Position numbers and translations under genes: made by a program. The notes beneath the pieces are model-generated. The model was not told the DNA's origin. It did no database searches and worked only from the letters and a program-made list of their open reading frames with translations. This document shows, in pieces, positions 1-10,139 of a stretch of 64,000 nucleotides of DNA. Each line of letters opens with the position of its first letter. The first letter of the stretch is position 1. Source of the stretch: an uncultured Paracoccaceae bacterium (GTDB lineage: Bacteria; Pseudomonadota; Alphaproteobacteria; Rhodobacterales; Rhodobacteraceae); NCBI GenBank assembly GCA_947492475.1, contig CANLNM010000001.1, positions 434,001-498,000 of the forward strand. The letters run 5' to 3'.

Positions 1-715
1 GATGATCTGCTCTCCGCGTGATGAAAAGAATTTTGCCGCGATCGAAACGCTGGTCAAAATGGAAATCCCGCGCATCGACAATCCAAAGCCTGCCAAGGCA
101 CCGCGCGCGGTTGAACCGACGTCAAAACCAGCCCCAAAAACTGCGGCTGAAAACGGCAAGCGGGACAAAGTGCAGGAACCGCGTCGCGACGATGCCAAAC
201 GCGACGAAATGCGCCGCGATGATGCTCAAGCGCGTGATAACAATCGCAAATCCCGTTCACGTGGGGGCCGCAAAGGTCATCGTCACGAACCCATTGTGGG
301 CATGGGGGATGACGCGCCTGGCTTTATCTTGATGGGGTTTGATGAACGCCGCGCGCTGAGCCGCCCTGCTGTCGAACAATCTGGTGATGCGCCCGAAGAG
401 AAAGCGCCGCGCAAACGTCGCAGCTCGACCCGTCGTAAATCTAAGGATGTCGTGGCTGGTGAAGAGCAAGTCACTGACACTGTAGAGACCACAGAAGACG
501 TGACCGCCGACGCGACGGTGCAGGTTGATGCCGAAACACCATCAAATGAAGCCCCCGTTCAGGCCGACATTGAGACTGCAGAAGTCAAAGTAGAAGCGAG
601 CGAAAACGGTTCAACGGATGCAGCGCCCGAACAGGTCGCAGAGCAGCAGGATGAACCTTTGGCCGAACAAGAGACAGCGCAATCGGATCAAAAAGAAGAT
701 CCAAGCGCTGCCTAA
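1..715 (+). CDS. DEAD-box RNA helicase (RhlE-type), C-terminal tail only
   Basis: This is the 3' end of a gene whose 5' part lies outside the window; the frame is open from base 2. The first visible residues (SPRDEKNFAAIETLVKMEIPR) match the end of helicase domain 2 of RhlE-type DEAD-box proteins, where an SP/TP-x-DE motif precedes a helix ending in IPR. The remaining 200 or so residues are a low-complexity tail. It has an Arg/Lys/Asp-rich block (about residues 50-90, RSRGGRKGHRHE), a short conserved-looking GFILMGFDERRAL patch, a second basic stretch (KAPRKRRSSTRRKSK), then an acidic Glu/Ala/Thr-rich end. Such basic tails are known to help DEAD-box helicases bind RNA. The ATPase motifs cannot be seen here, so the family call rests on the junction region and the tail style. 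Confidence 0.75.
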   Translation, partial: MICSPRDEKNFAAIETLVKMEIPRIDNPKPAKAPRAVEPTSKPAPKTAAENGKRDKVQEPRRDDAKRDEMRRDDAQARDNNRKSRSRGGRKGHRHEPIVGMGDDAPGFILMGFDERRALSRPAVEQSGDAPEEKAPRKRRSSTRRKSKDVVAGEEQVTDTVETTEDVTADATVQVDAETPSNEAPVQADIETAEVKVEASENGSTDAAPEQVAEQQDEPLAEQETAQSDQKEDPSAA

Positions 716-732
716 TGCGATCTAAATGATTG

Positions 733-761
733 AAAAGCCCGGTTTTTGACCGGGCTTTTTT
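733..761 (+). terminator. Rho-independent terminator, bidirectional
   Basis: A perfect 10-bp stem, AAAAGCCCGG (733-742) with CCGGGCTTTT (750-759), and a 7-base loop are followed by a T run. It lies 17 bases after the helicase stop codon. The A run on the other side lets it also end the converging VPLPA-type gene, whose stop is at 770. Confidence 0.9.
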
Positions 762-769
762 ATTTTGAC

Positions 770-1375
770 CTACTTCTTTTTGCGGCGCATGACGCCAAAC
801 CCGGCCAGTCCAGCCAGCATCAACGGCAAAGATGCCGGAACCGGAACCGCGGGCAATGACAGCTCAGCGCTCAGCTCAACCGCCCAGTTGCCCGTGCGAT
901 TATCAGCGTCCACGTCACAAAACCCCCCCTGGCTACATCCGTGCACGGTCGTAAAGGACAATCCACCCAGCCCGTCTTGTTCGTAACCATTGGCCAGATA
1001 ACTGCCGATAACGTCGTTGCTAAACTGAGAAATCACCAGGCTATATGTCCCTGCCCCCAGAAACATTGAAATCATGGAATCAAAGCCAATTCCGCCATCG
1101 TCGTCGCGCACCAATATCCGCCCGTCGCTGTCAAACAATGTGAAAATCGTGTCAAAACCACCGCCGGTGATCGTGTCCCCCATCAGGGATGTCCCACCTG
1201 AATAGCCATAAGACGTTGCCGTAAAAAGTGCATCTGACGTCAATTCAAAACCAATGGTTTCCAAATCGTTGTCAAAGACAAACGTCCCTTCAAAGAGCTC
1301 GCTGCCGGACAAAGTAGACGCAGAGGCGGACGCCGCGGCGGCGCAGAATGCCGCTGCTGTGAAAAAAGTTTTCAT
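770..1375 (-). CDS. Secreted VPLPA/PEP-CTERM-type protein, DVUA0089-like
   Basis: A predicted exported protein of about 201 residues. It starts with a signal peptide (MKTFFTAAAFCAAAASASA) and ends with a sorting tail: VPVPASLPLMLAGLAGFGV followed by MRRKKK. This is a short VPxPA motif, a hydrophobic helix and a basic end, as in VPLPA-CTERM proteins handled by an exosortase/rhombosortase-like system. The middle contains an FELTSDALFTATSYGYSGG stretch and a GGGFDTIFTLFDSDGRIL stretch, resembling the DVUA0089 family of unknown function. The frame opens at a GTG at 1399, but that codon lies inside a 31-bp duplicated sequence. The ATG at 1375 has a GGGA ribosome site and starts exactly at the signal peptide, so I prefer it. 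It converges on the helicase gene and shares its terminator. Confidence 0.8.
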   Translation of the reverse strand: MKTFFTAAAFCAAAASASASTLSGSELFEGTFVFDNDLETIGFELTSDALFTATSYGYSGGTSLMGDTITGGGFDTIFTLFDSDGRILVRDDDGGIGFDSMISMFLGAGTYSLVISQFSNDVIGSYLANGYEQDGLGGLSFTTVHGCSQGGFCDVDADNRTGNWAVELSAELSLPAVPVPASLPLMLAGLAGFGVMRRKKK

Positions 1376-1391
1376 GAATAATCCCATCTTA

Positions 1392-1453
1392 ACTAGCACG
1401 CCAAAATCAGCGTTGGTTAGATACTAGCACGCCAAAATCAGCGTTGGTTAGAT
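1392..1453. repeat. Perfect tandem duplication, 2 x 31 bp
   Basis: The same 31 bases, beginning actagcacgcc and ending gttggttagat, occur back to back at 1392-1422 and 1423-1453. The duplication lies between the VPLPA-type gene and the end of rnj, in the upstream region of the former. It could carry a duplicated promoter or regulator site, or be a recent slippage event. Confidence 0.95.
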
Positions 1454-1496
1454 GTTTACGATTTGAAAACCATTTCGTCCACTTTTCAGGAAAATA

Positions 1497-3164
1497 TCAC
1501 GCCAGCCGACTTATGATCACCGTCACTTCTGGTTTTTTACCGATTTCCGATTGGGCGGTGCGCCGGGTTATGGTGCGCAGCTCTTTTTCTAATGTGGCAT
1601 CATCAATCAGGGTTTTGTCGCTGGCACGCATCAGAAATTGGCCCAGATCGTTTTCCAGCAAATCCTGCAGTGGCGCATTCGATGTGCCCACTTCAGGCAA
1701 GCCCATGATTTCGCACCAAGGTTCGCCCAAGGGTGATCCGTCTTCGTCGATGATCAAAGTGACCAAAACATGCCCGTTTAATGCCATGCGGATACGATCC
1801 CGCACAATGCCATCCATCGCACCGATTTTGACCGATCCATCCAAGTATGTCCGCCCGGTTTCGATATATTCCGCCACGCGTGGTTCGTTTCCGGTCAGAT
1901 CGATCATCATGCCATTTACGGCAACAACGCCTTGTAAGCCTTTGGAATCGGCAATTTTTGCGTGTTCACGCAGATGCCGATGTTCGCCATGCATGGGCAC
2001 CAAAATCTGTGGATTTACAATGCGATGCATTTCTTCCAGATCGGGGCGGTTGGCATGGCCGGACACGTGATAACGCCCGCCATGATCGTCGATCACGTCA
2101 ACGCCCTTTTCGGACAATTGGTTCATGATCCGGATCACGCCACGTTCATTGCCGGGGATGGTTTTTGAACTGAATAGGAACGTATCGCCCTCTTTCAGTG
2201 TCAGGCCCATATATTTGCCATTGGCCAATTGGGCGCTGGCGGCGCGGCGTTCGCCTTGTGACCCGGTGACCAGCAAAAACAGGTTTTCGCGGGGGATGGA
2301 TTTGGCATCCTCAGGCGACACCACTTTGGGGAAATCGGTCAGAATGCCGGTTTCCAACGCCGCTTCGATCATCCGGCGCATGGCCCGACCAAGCAGACAG
2401 ACGGAACGCCCCGCACGGGATGCGGATTCAGCCAATGTTTTCAAACGCGCAATGTTAGATGCAAAGGTGGTCGCCACGACCATGCCCTTCATTTCGCCCA
2501 TCAACGCCTCGATTTCATAGGCGATCGACGCTTCTGAGCGGCCTTCGGCGATGGAAAACACATTGGTGCTGTCACAAACCAACGCTTTGACGCCTGGTTT
2601 TGACACCTCAGCCCATAAGTCACGATCAAAAGGGTCGCCCACCACCGGGGTTTCGTCGATTTTGAAATCGCCGGTATGCACAATCCGCCCGGCAGGGCTG
2701 TCGATCACCAATCCCGCGCTTTCGGGGATGGAATGGGAAACTGGCAAGAACCCCATTTTGAACGGGCCAAGGTCCAGCATTTCTGGATAGGGCGACACGG
2801 TTTGAACCACATCCTTGGGGATGCCGTGTTCGTCCAATTTGCGCCGCGCGATATTGGCGGTGAACGTCCGGGCCAAAATCGGCGCGCCCAGCTTGTTATA
2901 TAGATGACCAACCGCGCCAACGTGATCTTCGTGCGCATGGGTGATGACCACGGCTTCGATCCGATCACGGCGTTCCACCAGCCATGAAATATCCGGCAGG
3001 ATCAAATCGACACCGGGCGTGGTATCCATATCAGGGAACGTAACCCCCAGATCGACCACGATCAGCCGTTCCTGATCTGGTTTGCCATAGCCGTAGACAT
3101 AGCAGTTCATGCCGATTTCACCGGCGCCGCCCAAAGGCAGATATATCAGTCGTTCACCGCTCAT
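1497..3164 (-). CDS. rnj: Ribonuclease J
   Basis: A 555-residue metallo-beta-lactamase/beta-CASP nuclease, full length for RNase J. The N-terminus has the family LPLGGAGEIGMN signature (about residues 10-20) and the zinc-binding HAHEDH motif at 76-81. Further motifs are VSHSIPESAG and HTGDFKIDETP (beta-lactamase fold), then a beta-CASP region with DSTNVF and a late MHGEHRHL block containing metal-binding histidines. RNase J has 5'-3' exonuclease and endonuclease activity and matures rRNA and mRNA in alphaproteobacteria. The start overlaps the end of coaX by four bases (ATGA), so it should be translated from the nuo-birA-coaX transcript. Confidence 0.95.
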   Translation of the reverse strand: MSGERLIYLPLGGAGEIGMNCYVYGYGKPDQERLIVVDLGVTFPDMDTTPGVDLILPDISWLVERRDRIEAVVITHAHEDHVGAVGHLYNKLGAPILARTFTANIARRKLDEHGIPKDVVQTVSPYPEMLDLGPFKMGFLPVSHSIPESAGLVIDSPAGRIVHTGDFKIDETPVVGDPFDRDLWAEVSKPGVKALVCDSTNVFSIAEGRSEASIAYEIEALMGEMKGMVVATTFASNIARLKTLAESASRAGRSVCLLGRAMRRMIEAALETGILTDFPKVVSPEDAKSIPRENLFLLVTGSQGERRAASAQLANGKYMGLTLKEGDTFLFSSKTIPGNERGVIRIMNQLSEKGVDVIDDHGGRYHVSGHANRPDLEEMHRIVNPQILVPMHGEHRHLREHAKIADSKGLQGVVAVNGMMIDLTGNEPRVAEYIETGRTYLDGSVKIGAMDGIVRDRIRMALNGHVLVTLIIDEDGSPLGEPWCEIMGLPEVGTSNAPLQDLLENDLGQFLMRASDKTLIDDATLEKELRTITRRTAQSEIGKKPEVTVIISRLA

Positions 3165-3934
3165 GTCCGGTCCTTATTATATTGATGGATCACGGTCAGA
3201 CCGTGCATCGTCAGATCGTCCTCGATGGTGTCAAACAAGGTTTCGCCCTGCGCAAATAAAGGCGCCAGCCCCCCCGTCCCAACAACCTTCATTGGACGTC
3301 CGTATTCGGTTTTAACCCGCGTGATCAGGCCTTGGATCAGACCGACATAGCCCCAAAACACCCCGGATTGAATACAATTCACGGTGTTGGTGCCAATCAC
3401 CTTGGCGGGTTGTCGGATATCCACATGCGGCAGCGCGGCGGCGCCTTGGTGCAATGCCTCAAGGCTGAGATTCACACCGGGGGCAATCACGCCGCCCACA
3501 TAGGCGCCGTCATGGGCCACAACATCAAAATTGGTCGCCGTGCCAAAATCCACAACCACAACATCGCCGCCATGCCGATCAAAGGCACCGGCCGCATTGG
3601 CCAGCCGATCCGGGCCAACCCCGGTCCCGGCATCCACGCGCGGGGCATGAGGCAGCAGGCATTCTTCGTTGCCAACCACCAAAGGGCGGCAGCCGAAAAA
3701 CCGATCTGCAAACACGCGCAGGTTAAACACCACACGTGGCACGGTCGCAGAAATCACCACATCGGTGATATCCACATCCAGATCGTAATGTTTCACCAAC
3801 GTCGAATACCACGTGAAATAAGCGTCCGCCGTGCGGGAATGGTGGGTCGAAGTGCGTAACGTGCACAAAAATTGGGACCCGTCCCAAATGGAAAACACGG
3901 TGTTGGTATTGCCGCAATCGATAGCAAGAAGCAT
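3161..3934 (-). CDS. coaX: Type III pantothenate kinase
   Basis: A 257-residue protein that phosphorylates pantothenate, the first step of coenzyme A synthesis. The N-terminal DCGNTNTVFSIWDG is the P-loop-like DxGNT motif of the ASKHA-fold CoaX family. GVGPDRLANAAGAFDRHG and DFGTATNFDVV are the other CoaX hallmarks, and the length matches the family. The start is preceded by a strong AGGAGGCG ribosome site in the 12-base gap after birA. The stop overlaps the rnj start by ATGA. The birA-coaX order is frequently seen in other bacteria, where the two genes may even be fused. Confidence 0.95.
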   Translation of the reverse strand: MLLAIDCGNTNTVFSIWDGSQFLCTLRTSTHHSRTADAYFTWYSTLVKHYDLDVDITDVVISATVPRVVFNLRVFADRFFGCRPLVVGNEECLLPHAPRVDAGTGVGPDRLANAAGAFDRHGGDVVVVDFGTATNFDVVAHDGAYVGGVIAPGVNLSLEALHQGAAALPHVDIRQPAKVIGTNTVNCIQSGVFWGYVGLIQGLITRVKTEYGRPMKVVGTGGLAPLFAQGETLFDTIEDDLTMHGLTVIHQYNKDRT

Positions 3935-3946
3935 CTGGATCGCCTC

Positions 3947-4744
3947 CTAGAAAAAGATATCCGCCGCAGGGATCACACGTGTGCCCCGGGCTGTGATCAG
4001 GATCAGATTGCCGTCATCGTCCACATCGTCAAAAATTCCGGCAATGTCCTCTTGGGTGGTGCGGGCGGTGATAACTTCGCCCTTTCGGGCTGCGTGACGC
4101 AGCCATTCTGTTCGGATACCATCAAAGCCATGTTTCACCATACGCGCCTCTTGCGCGGCAAAACTAGCGGCCAGATGGGTCAAAAAGGTTTCAGCATCCG
4201 GCGCGTCTGCTTCGGATGACAGGGCGACGGGCGGGAACGCTGAATCGTGCACGTTGTCTGGCGTATTGGACAGGTTGACCCCCACCCCAATCGACAGCCA
4301 GTCAACTTGACCACCCTGCCCGCTGCTCTCTAACAGGATACCTGCGATTTTGCCGCCGGCCAGTAAAACGTCGTTGGGCCATTTCACGGCCAATTTGTAA
4401 TCCGGAACAAAATCCGCCAGCGCAGAATACAGCGCATTGGCCATCACAAAACTACGTTTTGCGGCCTCAGCTGGGGGCACATTGGGACGATAGATCAGCG
4501 TCGCTGCAAGATTGCCTTTGGGGTTGGCCCAGACCCGCCCACGACGACCGCGACCGCGGGTTTGTTCATGGGCTAAAATCCAAGTCGGGCGGGTGATATC
4601 ACCCACCCGACGAGAGGCTTCTGCCATTGTGCTATCAACCTGATCGAGGATCAGACGATCATATCCGTCAGGCCAGATCGCAGCTTGGCCCGGTTCAGTT
4701 GACAAGCGTACCTGCCGCAACCTGTGCCAGTGCTTCGATGCCAA
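3947..4744 (-). CDS. birA: Biotin--[acetyl-CoA-carboxylase] ligase
   Basis: A biotin protein ligase that attaches biotin to carboxyl-carrier lysines. The catalytic domain is clear: [13 protein letters not shown], the biotinoyl-AMP loop GRGRRGRVW, and [19 protein letters not shown]. There is no N-terminal helix-turn-helix domain, so it is a class I enzyme without the E. coli repressor function. The ATG at 4744 would overlap the nuoN end by 50 bases and add a poorly conserved leader. A TTG at 4705, at the nuoN stop, may be the true start. A biotin-dependent methylcrotonyl-CoA carboxylase encoded at 27359-31442 is one likely client. Certain of function, unsure of start. Confidence 0.92.
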   Translation of the reverse strand: MASKHWHRLRQVRLSTEPGQAAIWPDGYDRLILDQVDSTMAEASRRVGDITRPTWILAHEQTRGRGRRGRVWANPKGNLAATLIYRPNVPPAEAAKRSFVMANALYSALADFVPDYKLAVKWPNDVLLAGGKIAGILLESSGQGGQVDWLSIGVGVNLSNTPDNVHDSAFPPVALSSEADAPDAETFLTHLAASFAAQEARMVKHGFDGIRTEWLRHAARKGEVITARTTQEDIAGIFDDVDDDGNLILITARGTRVIPAADIFF

Positions 4745-6140
4745 ACAGGTTCAGACCGGGCAACCAGCCGATGGCGATCACTGCGGCGGATGCCATCAGC
4801 AGCCCCCACAAAATCGGAGAGGAACCACTGTCCAGTTCGTCACCTTCTTCGCCGAAATACATGTAGAACACGATGCGCAGGTAATAAAACGCCCCGATCA
4901 CGGATGCGATCACACCGGCCACGGCCAACCATGCGATGCCGCCTTCTACTGCGGCGCGCAGCACGTAGAATTTGCCAAAGAAACCCACCATGGGCGGCAC
5001 ACCGGCCAGGCTGAACATCAGAACCAACACGGCCAGCGCCTTAAGCGGTTCGCGTTTGGAATACATTTTCAGCGCGCCGATATCAGTGACGGGCATCCCG
5101 TCCTTTTCCAGCGACAGGATAAAGGCGAATGTGCCTACATTCATGGTCACGTAGATGGCCAGATAGATCAGCATCGCCTGCACGCCAAATTCGGTACCAG
5201 CGGCCAGCCCCATCAGGGCAAACCCCATATGCGCAATGGATGAATAGGCCATCAGACGTTTGATATCTGTCTGACCGATCGCAGCAATGGCGCCGACAAA
5301 CATCGACAACACAGCAAGGAAGGCCAGAATTTGCTGCCAATCGCCAACAACACCGCCAAAGGCATCATGCAGCACCCGCGCAAACAGACCCATCGCGGCC
5401 ATTTTCGGCGCGGTGGCAAAGAACGCGGTCACGGGTGTGGGCGACCCTTCGTAAACGTCAGGTGTCCACATGTGGAACGGTGCGGCCGACACTTTGAAGG
5501 CCAAACCGGCCATCATAAAGGCCAGACCAAACAGCAGACCCAAGGATGCGCCGTGATCCATCGCTTCGATGATGCCGCTGAACAATGTTGTACCAGCGAA
5601 ACCGTATGTCAGCGATGCGCCATACAGCAACAGACCAGATGACAACGCGCCCAGAACGAAGTATTTTAAACCGGCTTCTGTGGATCTGACGCTATCACGA
5701 CGCAGCGACGCCACGACATACAGCGACAGGGACTGAAGCTCGAGGCCCATATACAGCATAATCAGGTCGCTGGCAGACACCATCACCATCATACCAATCA
5801 GCCCGAGCGTGACCAAAATAGGGTATTCAAACCGCAACATGCCCCGTTTGGACATGTAGTTTTCGCCCATGATCAACACAGCCGAAGCTGAGACAAGGAT
5901 CACAACCTTGGAAAACCGGGCAAAGCCGTCATCCGAGAAGGATCCGTCAAACGCCATTTGCGCGTCCCCGCCCCGTGTGCCGATCCACAAAGCAACCGCA
6001 AGAAACACAGCCGATGTGACCCAGACCAGAAGCGAAGCCATTTTGTCTTTGGTGGTGTAAACGGCCGCCATCAACGCAACCATCGCATAGATGGCCAGCG
6101 TGATTTCCGGCAGGACAACCTGAATATCAGAAGAGATCAT
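4695..6140 (-). CDS. nuoN: NADH-quinone oxidoreductase subunit N
   Basis: A 481-residue membrane subunit of complex I with about 14 hydrophobic segments, one of three antiporter-like proton-pumping subunits. Recognisable stretches are [29 protein letters not shown] (with the key lysine region), [19 protein letters not shown] and [14 protein letters not shown], all typical of NuoN. It follows nuoM by 12 bases and is the last nuo subunit; birA follows directly. Confidence 0.97.
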   Translation of the reverse strand: MISSDIQVVLPEITLAIYAMVALMAAVYTTKDKMASLLVWVTSAVFLAVALWIGTRGGDAQMAFDGSFSDDGFARFSKVVILVSASAVLIMGENYMSKRGMLRFEYPILVTLGLIGMMVMVSASDLIMLYMGLELQSLSLYVVASLRRDSVRSTEAGLKYFVLGALSSGLLLYGASLTYGFAGTTLFSGIIEAMDHGASLGLLFGLAFMMAGLAFKVSAAPFHMWTPDVYEGSPTPVTAFFATAPKMAAMGLFARVLHDAFGGVVGDWQQILAFLAVLSMFVGAIAAIGQTDIKRLMAYSSIAHMGFALMGLAAGTEFGVQAMLIYLAIYVTMNVGTFAFILSLEKDGMPVTDIGALKMYSKREPLKALAVLVLMFSLAGVPPMVGFFGKFYVLRAAVEGGIAWLAVAGVIASVIGAFYYLRIVFYMYFGEEGDELDSGSSPILWGLLMASAAVIAIGWLPGLNLFGIEALAQVAAGTLVN

Positions 6141-6152
6141 GTGCCCGTCCTC

Positions 6153-7709
6153 TTAGTGGCTTGCGGTGGCCGTTTCGGCCATCATGGTTTCTGGGCCAAA
6201 GGCGGCCTGTGCGGTGGTGACTTGGCCAACCAAGGCTTCGACACTTGGACCGATGATGTCGGTGATCAGGCTTGGGTAAACACCCAGCAGGATCGTCATG
6301 AAAACCAGCGGCGCAAAGATCGCCTTTTCGCGGGTTGTCATGTCTTTGATGGTTTTCAGGCTTTCTTTGATCAGATCGCCCATCACCACCCGGCGATAGA
6401 GCCACAGCGCATAAGCGGCTGAGAAGATCACACCAGATGTGGCAATCGCAGCAACCCAAGTGTTGGCCTGGAACGCGCCCATCAGCACCAGGAATTCCCC
6501 GATGAACCCGGATGTGCCCGGTAGGCCCACATTGGCCATGGTAAAGAACATGAAGATCAGCGCATAGGCCGGCATCCGGTTCACCAGACCGCCATAAGCG
6601 TCGATTTCACGGGTGTGCATCCGGTCGTAAATCACGCCCACACACAGGAACAACGCGCCTGAGATAAAGCCGTGTGACAGCATTTGAAAAATCGCGCCGT
6701 CAATCCCCTGTTGGTTGACCACAAAGATCCCCATCGTCACGTACCCCATATGGGCCACGGATGAATAGGCGATCAGTTTTTTCATATCGTCCTGCACCAG
6801 TGCGACCAGTGACGTATACACAATCGCAATCGCTGATAGCCACAGAACCAACGGCCCCATCACTTCGGACCCAACCGGGAACATGGGCAGGCTGAACCGC
6901 AAGAAGCCGTAACCGCCCATTTTCAACAGGATCGCCGCCAGTACAACGGAACCGGCTGTTGGCGCCTGAACGTGTGCGTCCGGCAACCATGTATGAACCG
7001 GCCACATAGGCATTTTCACCGCAAAGGATGCAAAGAAAGCGATAAACAGCAACGTCTGCATGCCGCCGACAATCTGAATGCCAAGCACGCTGAACGTTTC
7101 TGTACCAAACGTGAAATTCATCAAGGTCGGGATGTCTGTGGATTGCGCCTGATAGAACATGCCCACCATGGCGACCAGCATCAGAACCGACCCAAGGAAC
7201 GTATAAAGGAAGAACTTGAACGATGCATAAATGCGGTTCTTGCCGCCCCAGATGCCGATGATCAGGAACATTGGGATCAGGCCTGCCTCAAAGAACAGAT
7301 AGAACAGAACCAGATCCAGCGCCATGAACACGCCAAGCATCAGCGTTTCCAGCAGCAGGAACGCGATCATGTATTCTTTGACGCGTTTGTTCACATCCCA
7401 GCTGGCCGCAATCACCAGCGGCATCATGAACGTGGTCAACATCACAAACAGGATCGAAATCCCATCGACACCCATTTTGTACTGCATGCCCAGCAGCCAG
7501 TCGCGTTCTTCTACCATCTGGAAACCAGTGTCAGACGCATCAAACTGGAACAGGATAAACAGCGAAATCACAAACGTCGCCGCCGTGGTGGCCAAGGCCA
7601 CCCATTTGGCGTTGCGCTGTGCAGCTTCGTCTTCGCCGCGCAGGAACAAGGCTAGGATCACGGCCCCCAAAAGTGGGAAAAACGTGGTGAGCGAAAGTAG
7701 ATTGCCCAT
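6153..7709 (-). CDS. nuoM: NADH-quinone oxidoreductase subunit M
   Basis: A 518-residue antiporter-like membrane subunit. NuoM-specific stretches include [38 protein letters not shown] with the essential glutamate, [19 protein letters not shown] and [18 protein letters not shown]. The frame is open further upstream to 7739. The ATG at 7709 shares its A with the nuoL stop (TAATG) and has GGAGGGGC before it, so it is the chosen start. It acts in the proton-pumping arm next to NuoL and NuoN. Confidence 0.97.
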   Translation of the reverse strand: MGNLLSLTTFFPLLGAVILALFLRGEDEAAQRNAKWVALATTAATFVISLFILFQFDASDTGFQMVEERDWLLGMQYKMGVDGISILFVMLTTFMMPLVIAASWDVNKRVKEYMIAFLLLETLMLGVFMALDLVLFYLFFEAGLIPMFLIIGIWGGKNRIYASFKFFLYTFLGSVLMLVAMVGMFYQAQSTDIPTLMNFTFGTETFSVLGIQIVGGMQTLLFIAFFASFAVKMPMWPVHTWLPDAHVQAPTAGSVVLAAILLKMGGYGFLRFSLPMFPVGSEVMGPLVLWLSAIAIVYTSLVALVQDDMKKLIAYSSVAHMGYVTMGIFVVNQQGIDGAIFQMLSHGFISGALFLCVGVIYDRMHTREIDAYGGLVNRMPAYALIFMFFTMANVGLPGTSGFIGEFLVLMGAFQANTWVAAIATSGVIFSAAYALWLYRRVVMGDLIKESLKTIKDMTTREKAIFAPLVFMTILLGVYPSLITDIIGPSVEALVGQVTTAQAAFGPETMMAETATASH

Positions 7710-9829
7710 TAGTGAGCCCCTCCGGCGAGTGAGAGCCATGTCAGCAGCAAGGCAATGCCGATGACCATAGCGAAGGCGTAAGTAAAGACGTAGCCAGATT
7801 GTGCCCGGCCAGCGAGACGGGTCAGGAAGGGCACGATGCCCAAGGCCAGACCGTTCAGACCCCCGTCAATGACAGTGCCGTCGCCGCGTTTCCAAAGGAA
7901 ACGACCAATGGCCAAGGCAGGTTTGACAATCAAGAAGTCGTAGATTTCGTCGAAATACCATTTGTTCAGCAGGAACTGGTACAGATGCGGCTGGTTATTG
8001 GCCAGACGTTCGGGCCAATCGGGCCGACGGATATACATCTGATAGGCTGTGGCCAGCCCCAGCAACATGGCAATGAACGGCGCGATTTTGACCCATTTGG
8101 GGACGTAATGCGCGTCATGCAGCACGTGGTTATCTGGGTGCATGTAAATCGCACCCTCCCCCGGAGCCGCCATTTCTGCGCCATGCCCATCATCTGCATG
8201 ATCATCGCCGTGGCTGTCTGTTGCATGTGCATCATCTGTGCCCGCCGCATAAGCAGGCGCAATCAGGTTAAACCCGGGCTCAACCGCGGCATGTTGTTCC
8301 GCATCCCCACCAAGGTGGAAGAACCGGTTCACATTGTCGCCAAAGAAGCTGCCGTACCAAACCATACCAGAGAAGATCGCGCCCATCGCCAGAACACCCA
8401 GTGGGACCAACATGACAGTTGGGCTTTCATGGGCATGTTCATGGGTGTGCTTGTCGCCACGCGCTTCGCCAAAGAAGGTCATGAACATCAGGCGCCATGA
8501 ATAGAAGGACGTGAACAAGGCCGCGATTACCAGCAACCAGAAGGCATACATCGACCCGCCGGCAAAGGCGCTTTCGATCACCGCGTCTTTGGACAAGAAG
8601 CCCGCGAACCCGATCGTCGTCAGCGGCACACCAACACCGGTGATGGCCAGCGTACCGATCAGCATTGCGTAATAGGTATAAGGCAGCTTTTTGCGCAGCC
8701 CGCCGTAATTCCGCATGTCCTGTTCGTGATGCATGCCATGGATCACCGACCCAGCGCCCAGGAACAACATCGCCTTAAAGAAAGCGTGTGTGAACAAGTG
8801 GAACATCGCAACCGAATAGACACCAACGCCCGCGGCCACAAACATGTAGCCCAGCTGCGAACAGGTTGAATAGGCGATCACACGTTTGATGTCGTTTTGC
8901 ACCAGACCCACGGTCGCCGCAAAAAACGCGGTGGTTGCGCCCAGCACCACGATAAACGCAGTTGCCGCAGGGGCAAATTCAAACAGCGGCGACATCCGAC
9001 AGACCAAGAATACACCAGCCGTCACCATGGTCGCGGCGTGGATCAGGGCGGACACGGGTGTCGGACCTTCCATCGCGTCGGGCAACCAAGTGTGCAGGAT
9101 TAATTGCGCCGATTTACCCATGGCACCGATGAACAACAACACACCCAGCAGGTTCGCCGCGTTCCAGTCGGTCCACAAGAAATGCAATTGCGTTTCGGCC
9201 AGCATTGGCGCGGCGGCAAATACATCGTCAAAATTGATGCTGTCGGTCAGATAAAACAGCCCAAAGATCCCCAGCGCAAAGCCGAAATCCCCAACGCGGT
9301 TGACCACAAAAGCCTTCATCGCGGCAGCATTGGCGCTGGCTTTTTTGTAGTAGAACCCGATCAACAGGTAGGATGCGACACCCACGCCTTCCCAGCCAAA
9401 GAACATCTGAACCAAGTTGTCCGACGTCACCAGCATCAGCATGGCAAAGGTAAAGAATGACAGATAGGCAAAGAAGCGGGCTTTGTAATGCTCGCCCTCT
9501 TTGAAATTGTCATCATGGGCCATATAGCCGAAAGAATATAGATGAACTAAGGCCGATACCGTGTTGACAACAATCAACATAATCGTTGTCAGACGATCCA
9601 CGCGGATAGACCAAGACGTGTCCAAACTACCGGATTGAATAAAGGTCAGGATATGGACCGGATCGTCCATATGCGCGCCTTGCAGGAACACGATCCACGA
9701 CAGGAACGCGGCCAGCATCAGCAACCCAGTGGTCAGATATTGCGCGGTTTTTTCGCCAATGATCCGCCAGCCAAACCCGGCAATGATCGCTCCGATGAGA
9801 GGCGCAAAAAGGATGGTTTTAAAGATCAT
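7709..9829 (-). CDS. nuoL: NADH-quinone oxidoreductase subunit L
   Basis: The distal proton-pumping subunit of complex I, 706 residues, about 90 longer than E. coli NuoL. Core motifs are [52 protein letters not shown] and [15 protein letters not shown]. The extra length is largely a polar, histidine- and aspartate-rich insertion. It has HTHEHAHE near residue 460 and a run of [18 protein letters not shown] near 530-550, lying between late transmembrane helices and so in a loop. A late amphipathic region and last helix ([17 protein letters not shown]) follow. Confidence 0.97.
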   Translation of the reverse strand: MIFKTILFAPLIGAIIAGFGWRIIGEKTAQYLTTGLLMLAAFLSWIVFLQGAHMDDPVHILTFIQSGSLDTSWSIRVDRLTTIMLIVVNTVSALVHLYSFGYMAHDDNFKEGEHYKARFFAYLSFFTFAMLMLVTSDNLVQMFFGWEGVGVASYLLIGFYYKKASANAAAMKAFVVNRVGDFGFALGIFGLFYLTDSINFDDVFAAAPMLAETQLHFLWTDWNAANLLGVLLFIGAMGKSAQLILHTWLPDAMEGPTPVSALIHAATMVTAGVFLVCRMSPLFEFAPAATAFIVVLGATTAFFAATVGLVQNDIKRVIAYSTCSQLGYMFVAAGVGVYSVAMFHLFTHAFFKAMLFLGAGSVIHGMHHEQDMRNYGGLRKKLPYTYYAMLIGTLAITGVGVPLTTIGFAGFLSKDAVIESAFAGGSMYAFWLLVIAALFTSFYSWRLMFMTFFGEARGDKHTHEHAHESPTVMLVPLGVLAMGAIFSGMVWYGSFFGDNVNRFFHLGGDAEQHAAVEPGFNLIAPAYAAGTDDAHATDSHGDDHADDGHGAEMAAPGEGAIYMHPDNHVLHDAHYVPKWVKIAPFIAMLLGLATAYQMYIRRPDWPERLANNQPHLYQFLLNKWYFDEIYDFLIVKPALAIGRFLWKRGDGTVIDGGLNGLALGIVPFLTRLAGRAQSGYVFTYAFAMVIGIALLLTWLSLAGGAH

Positions 9830-9833
9830 CAGA

Positions 9834-10139
9834 TCAGCCTTTCATCACGTTGACATCTTCGACGTCGATCGTGCCACGGTTGCGGAAGAAACAGACAAGA
9901 ATGGCCAGACCAATCGCAGCTTCGGCCGCGGCCACGGTCAGGACCAACAGGGTGAAAATCTGACCAACCAGATCGCCCAGATGACTGGAAAACGCGACCA
10001 GATTGATGTTCACCGCCAGCAGCATCAATTCGATGCTCATCAACAAAATGATGATGTTTTTACGGTTCAGGAAAAGCCCGAAAATCCCGATGACGAACAA
10101 CGCCGCCGCAACGGAAAGATAATGTTCAAGTCCGATCAT
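9834..10139 (-). CDS. nuoK: NADH-quinone oxidoreductase subunit K
   Basis: A 101-residue protein with three transmembrane helices, the usual NuoK size (ND4L homologue). The helix-2 region [19 protein letters not shown] carries the conserved glutamate, and a second acidic residue follows in [14 protein letters not shown]. Both are needed for proton translocation in the family. Its start shares one base with the nuoJ stop (TAATG), and nuoL begins 4 bases after it. Confidence 0.97.
   Translation of the reverse strand: MIGLEHYLSVAAALFVIGIFGLFLNRKNIIILLMSIELMLLAVNINLVAFSSHLGDLVGQIFTLLVLTVAAAEAAIGLAILVCFFRNRGTIDVEDVNVMKG

Noticed and set aside
6972-7655. 227-codon plus-strand frame opposite nuoM
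   Set aside because: Gln/His-rich mirror of a membrane-protein gene; no start site or family pattern.
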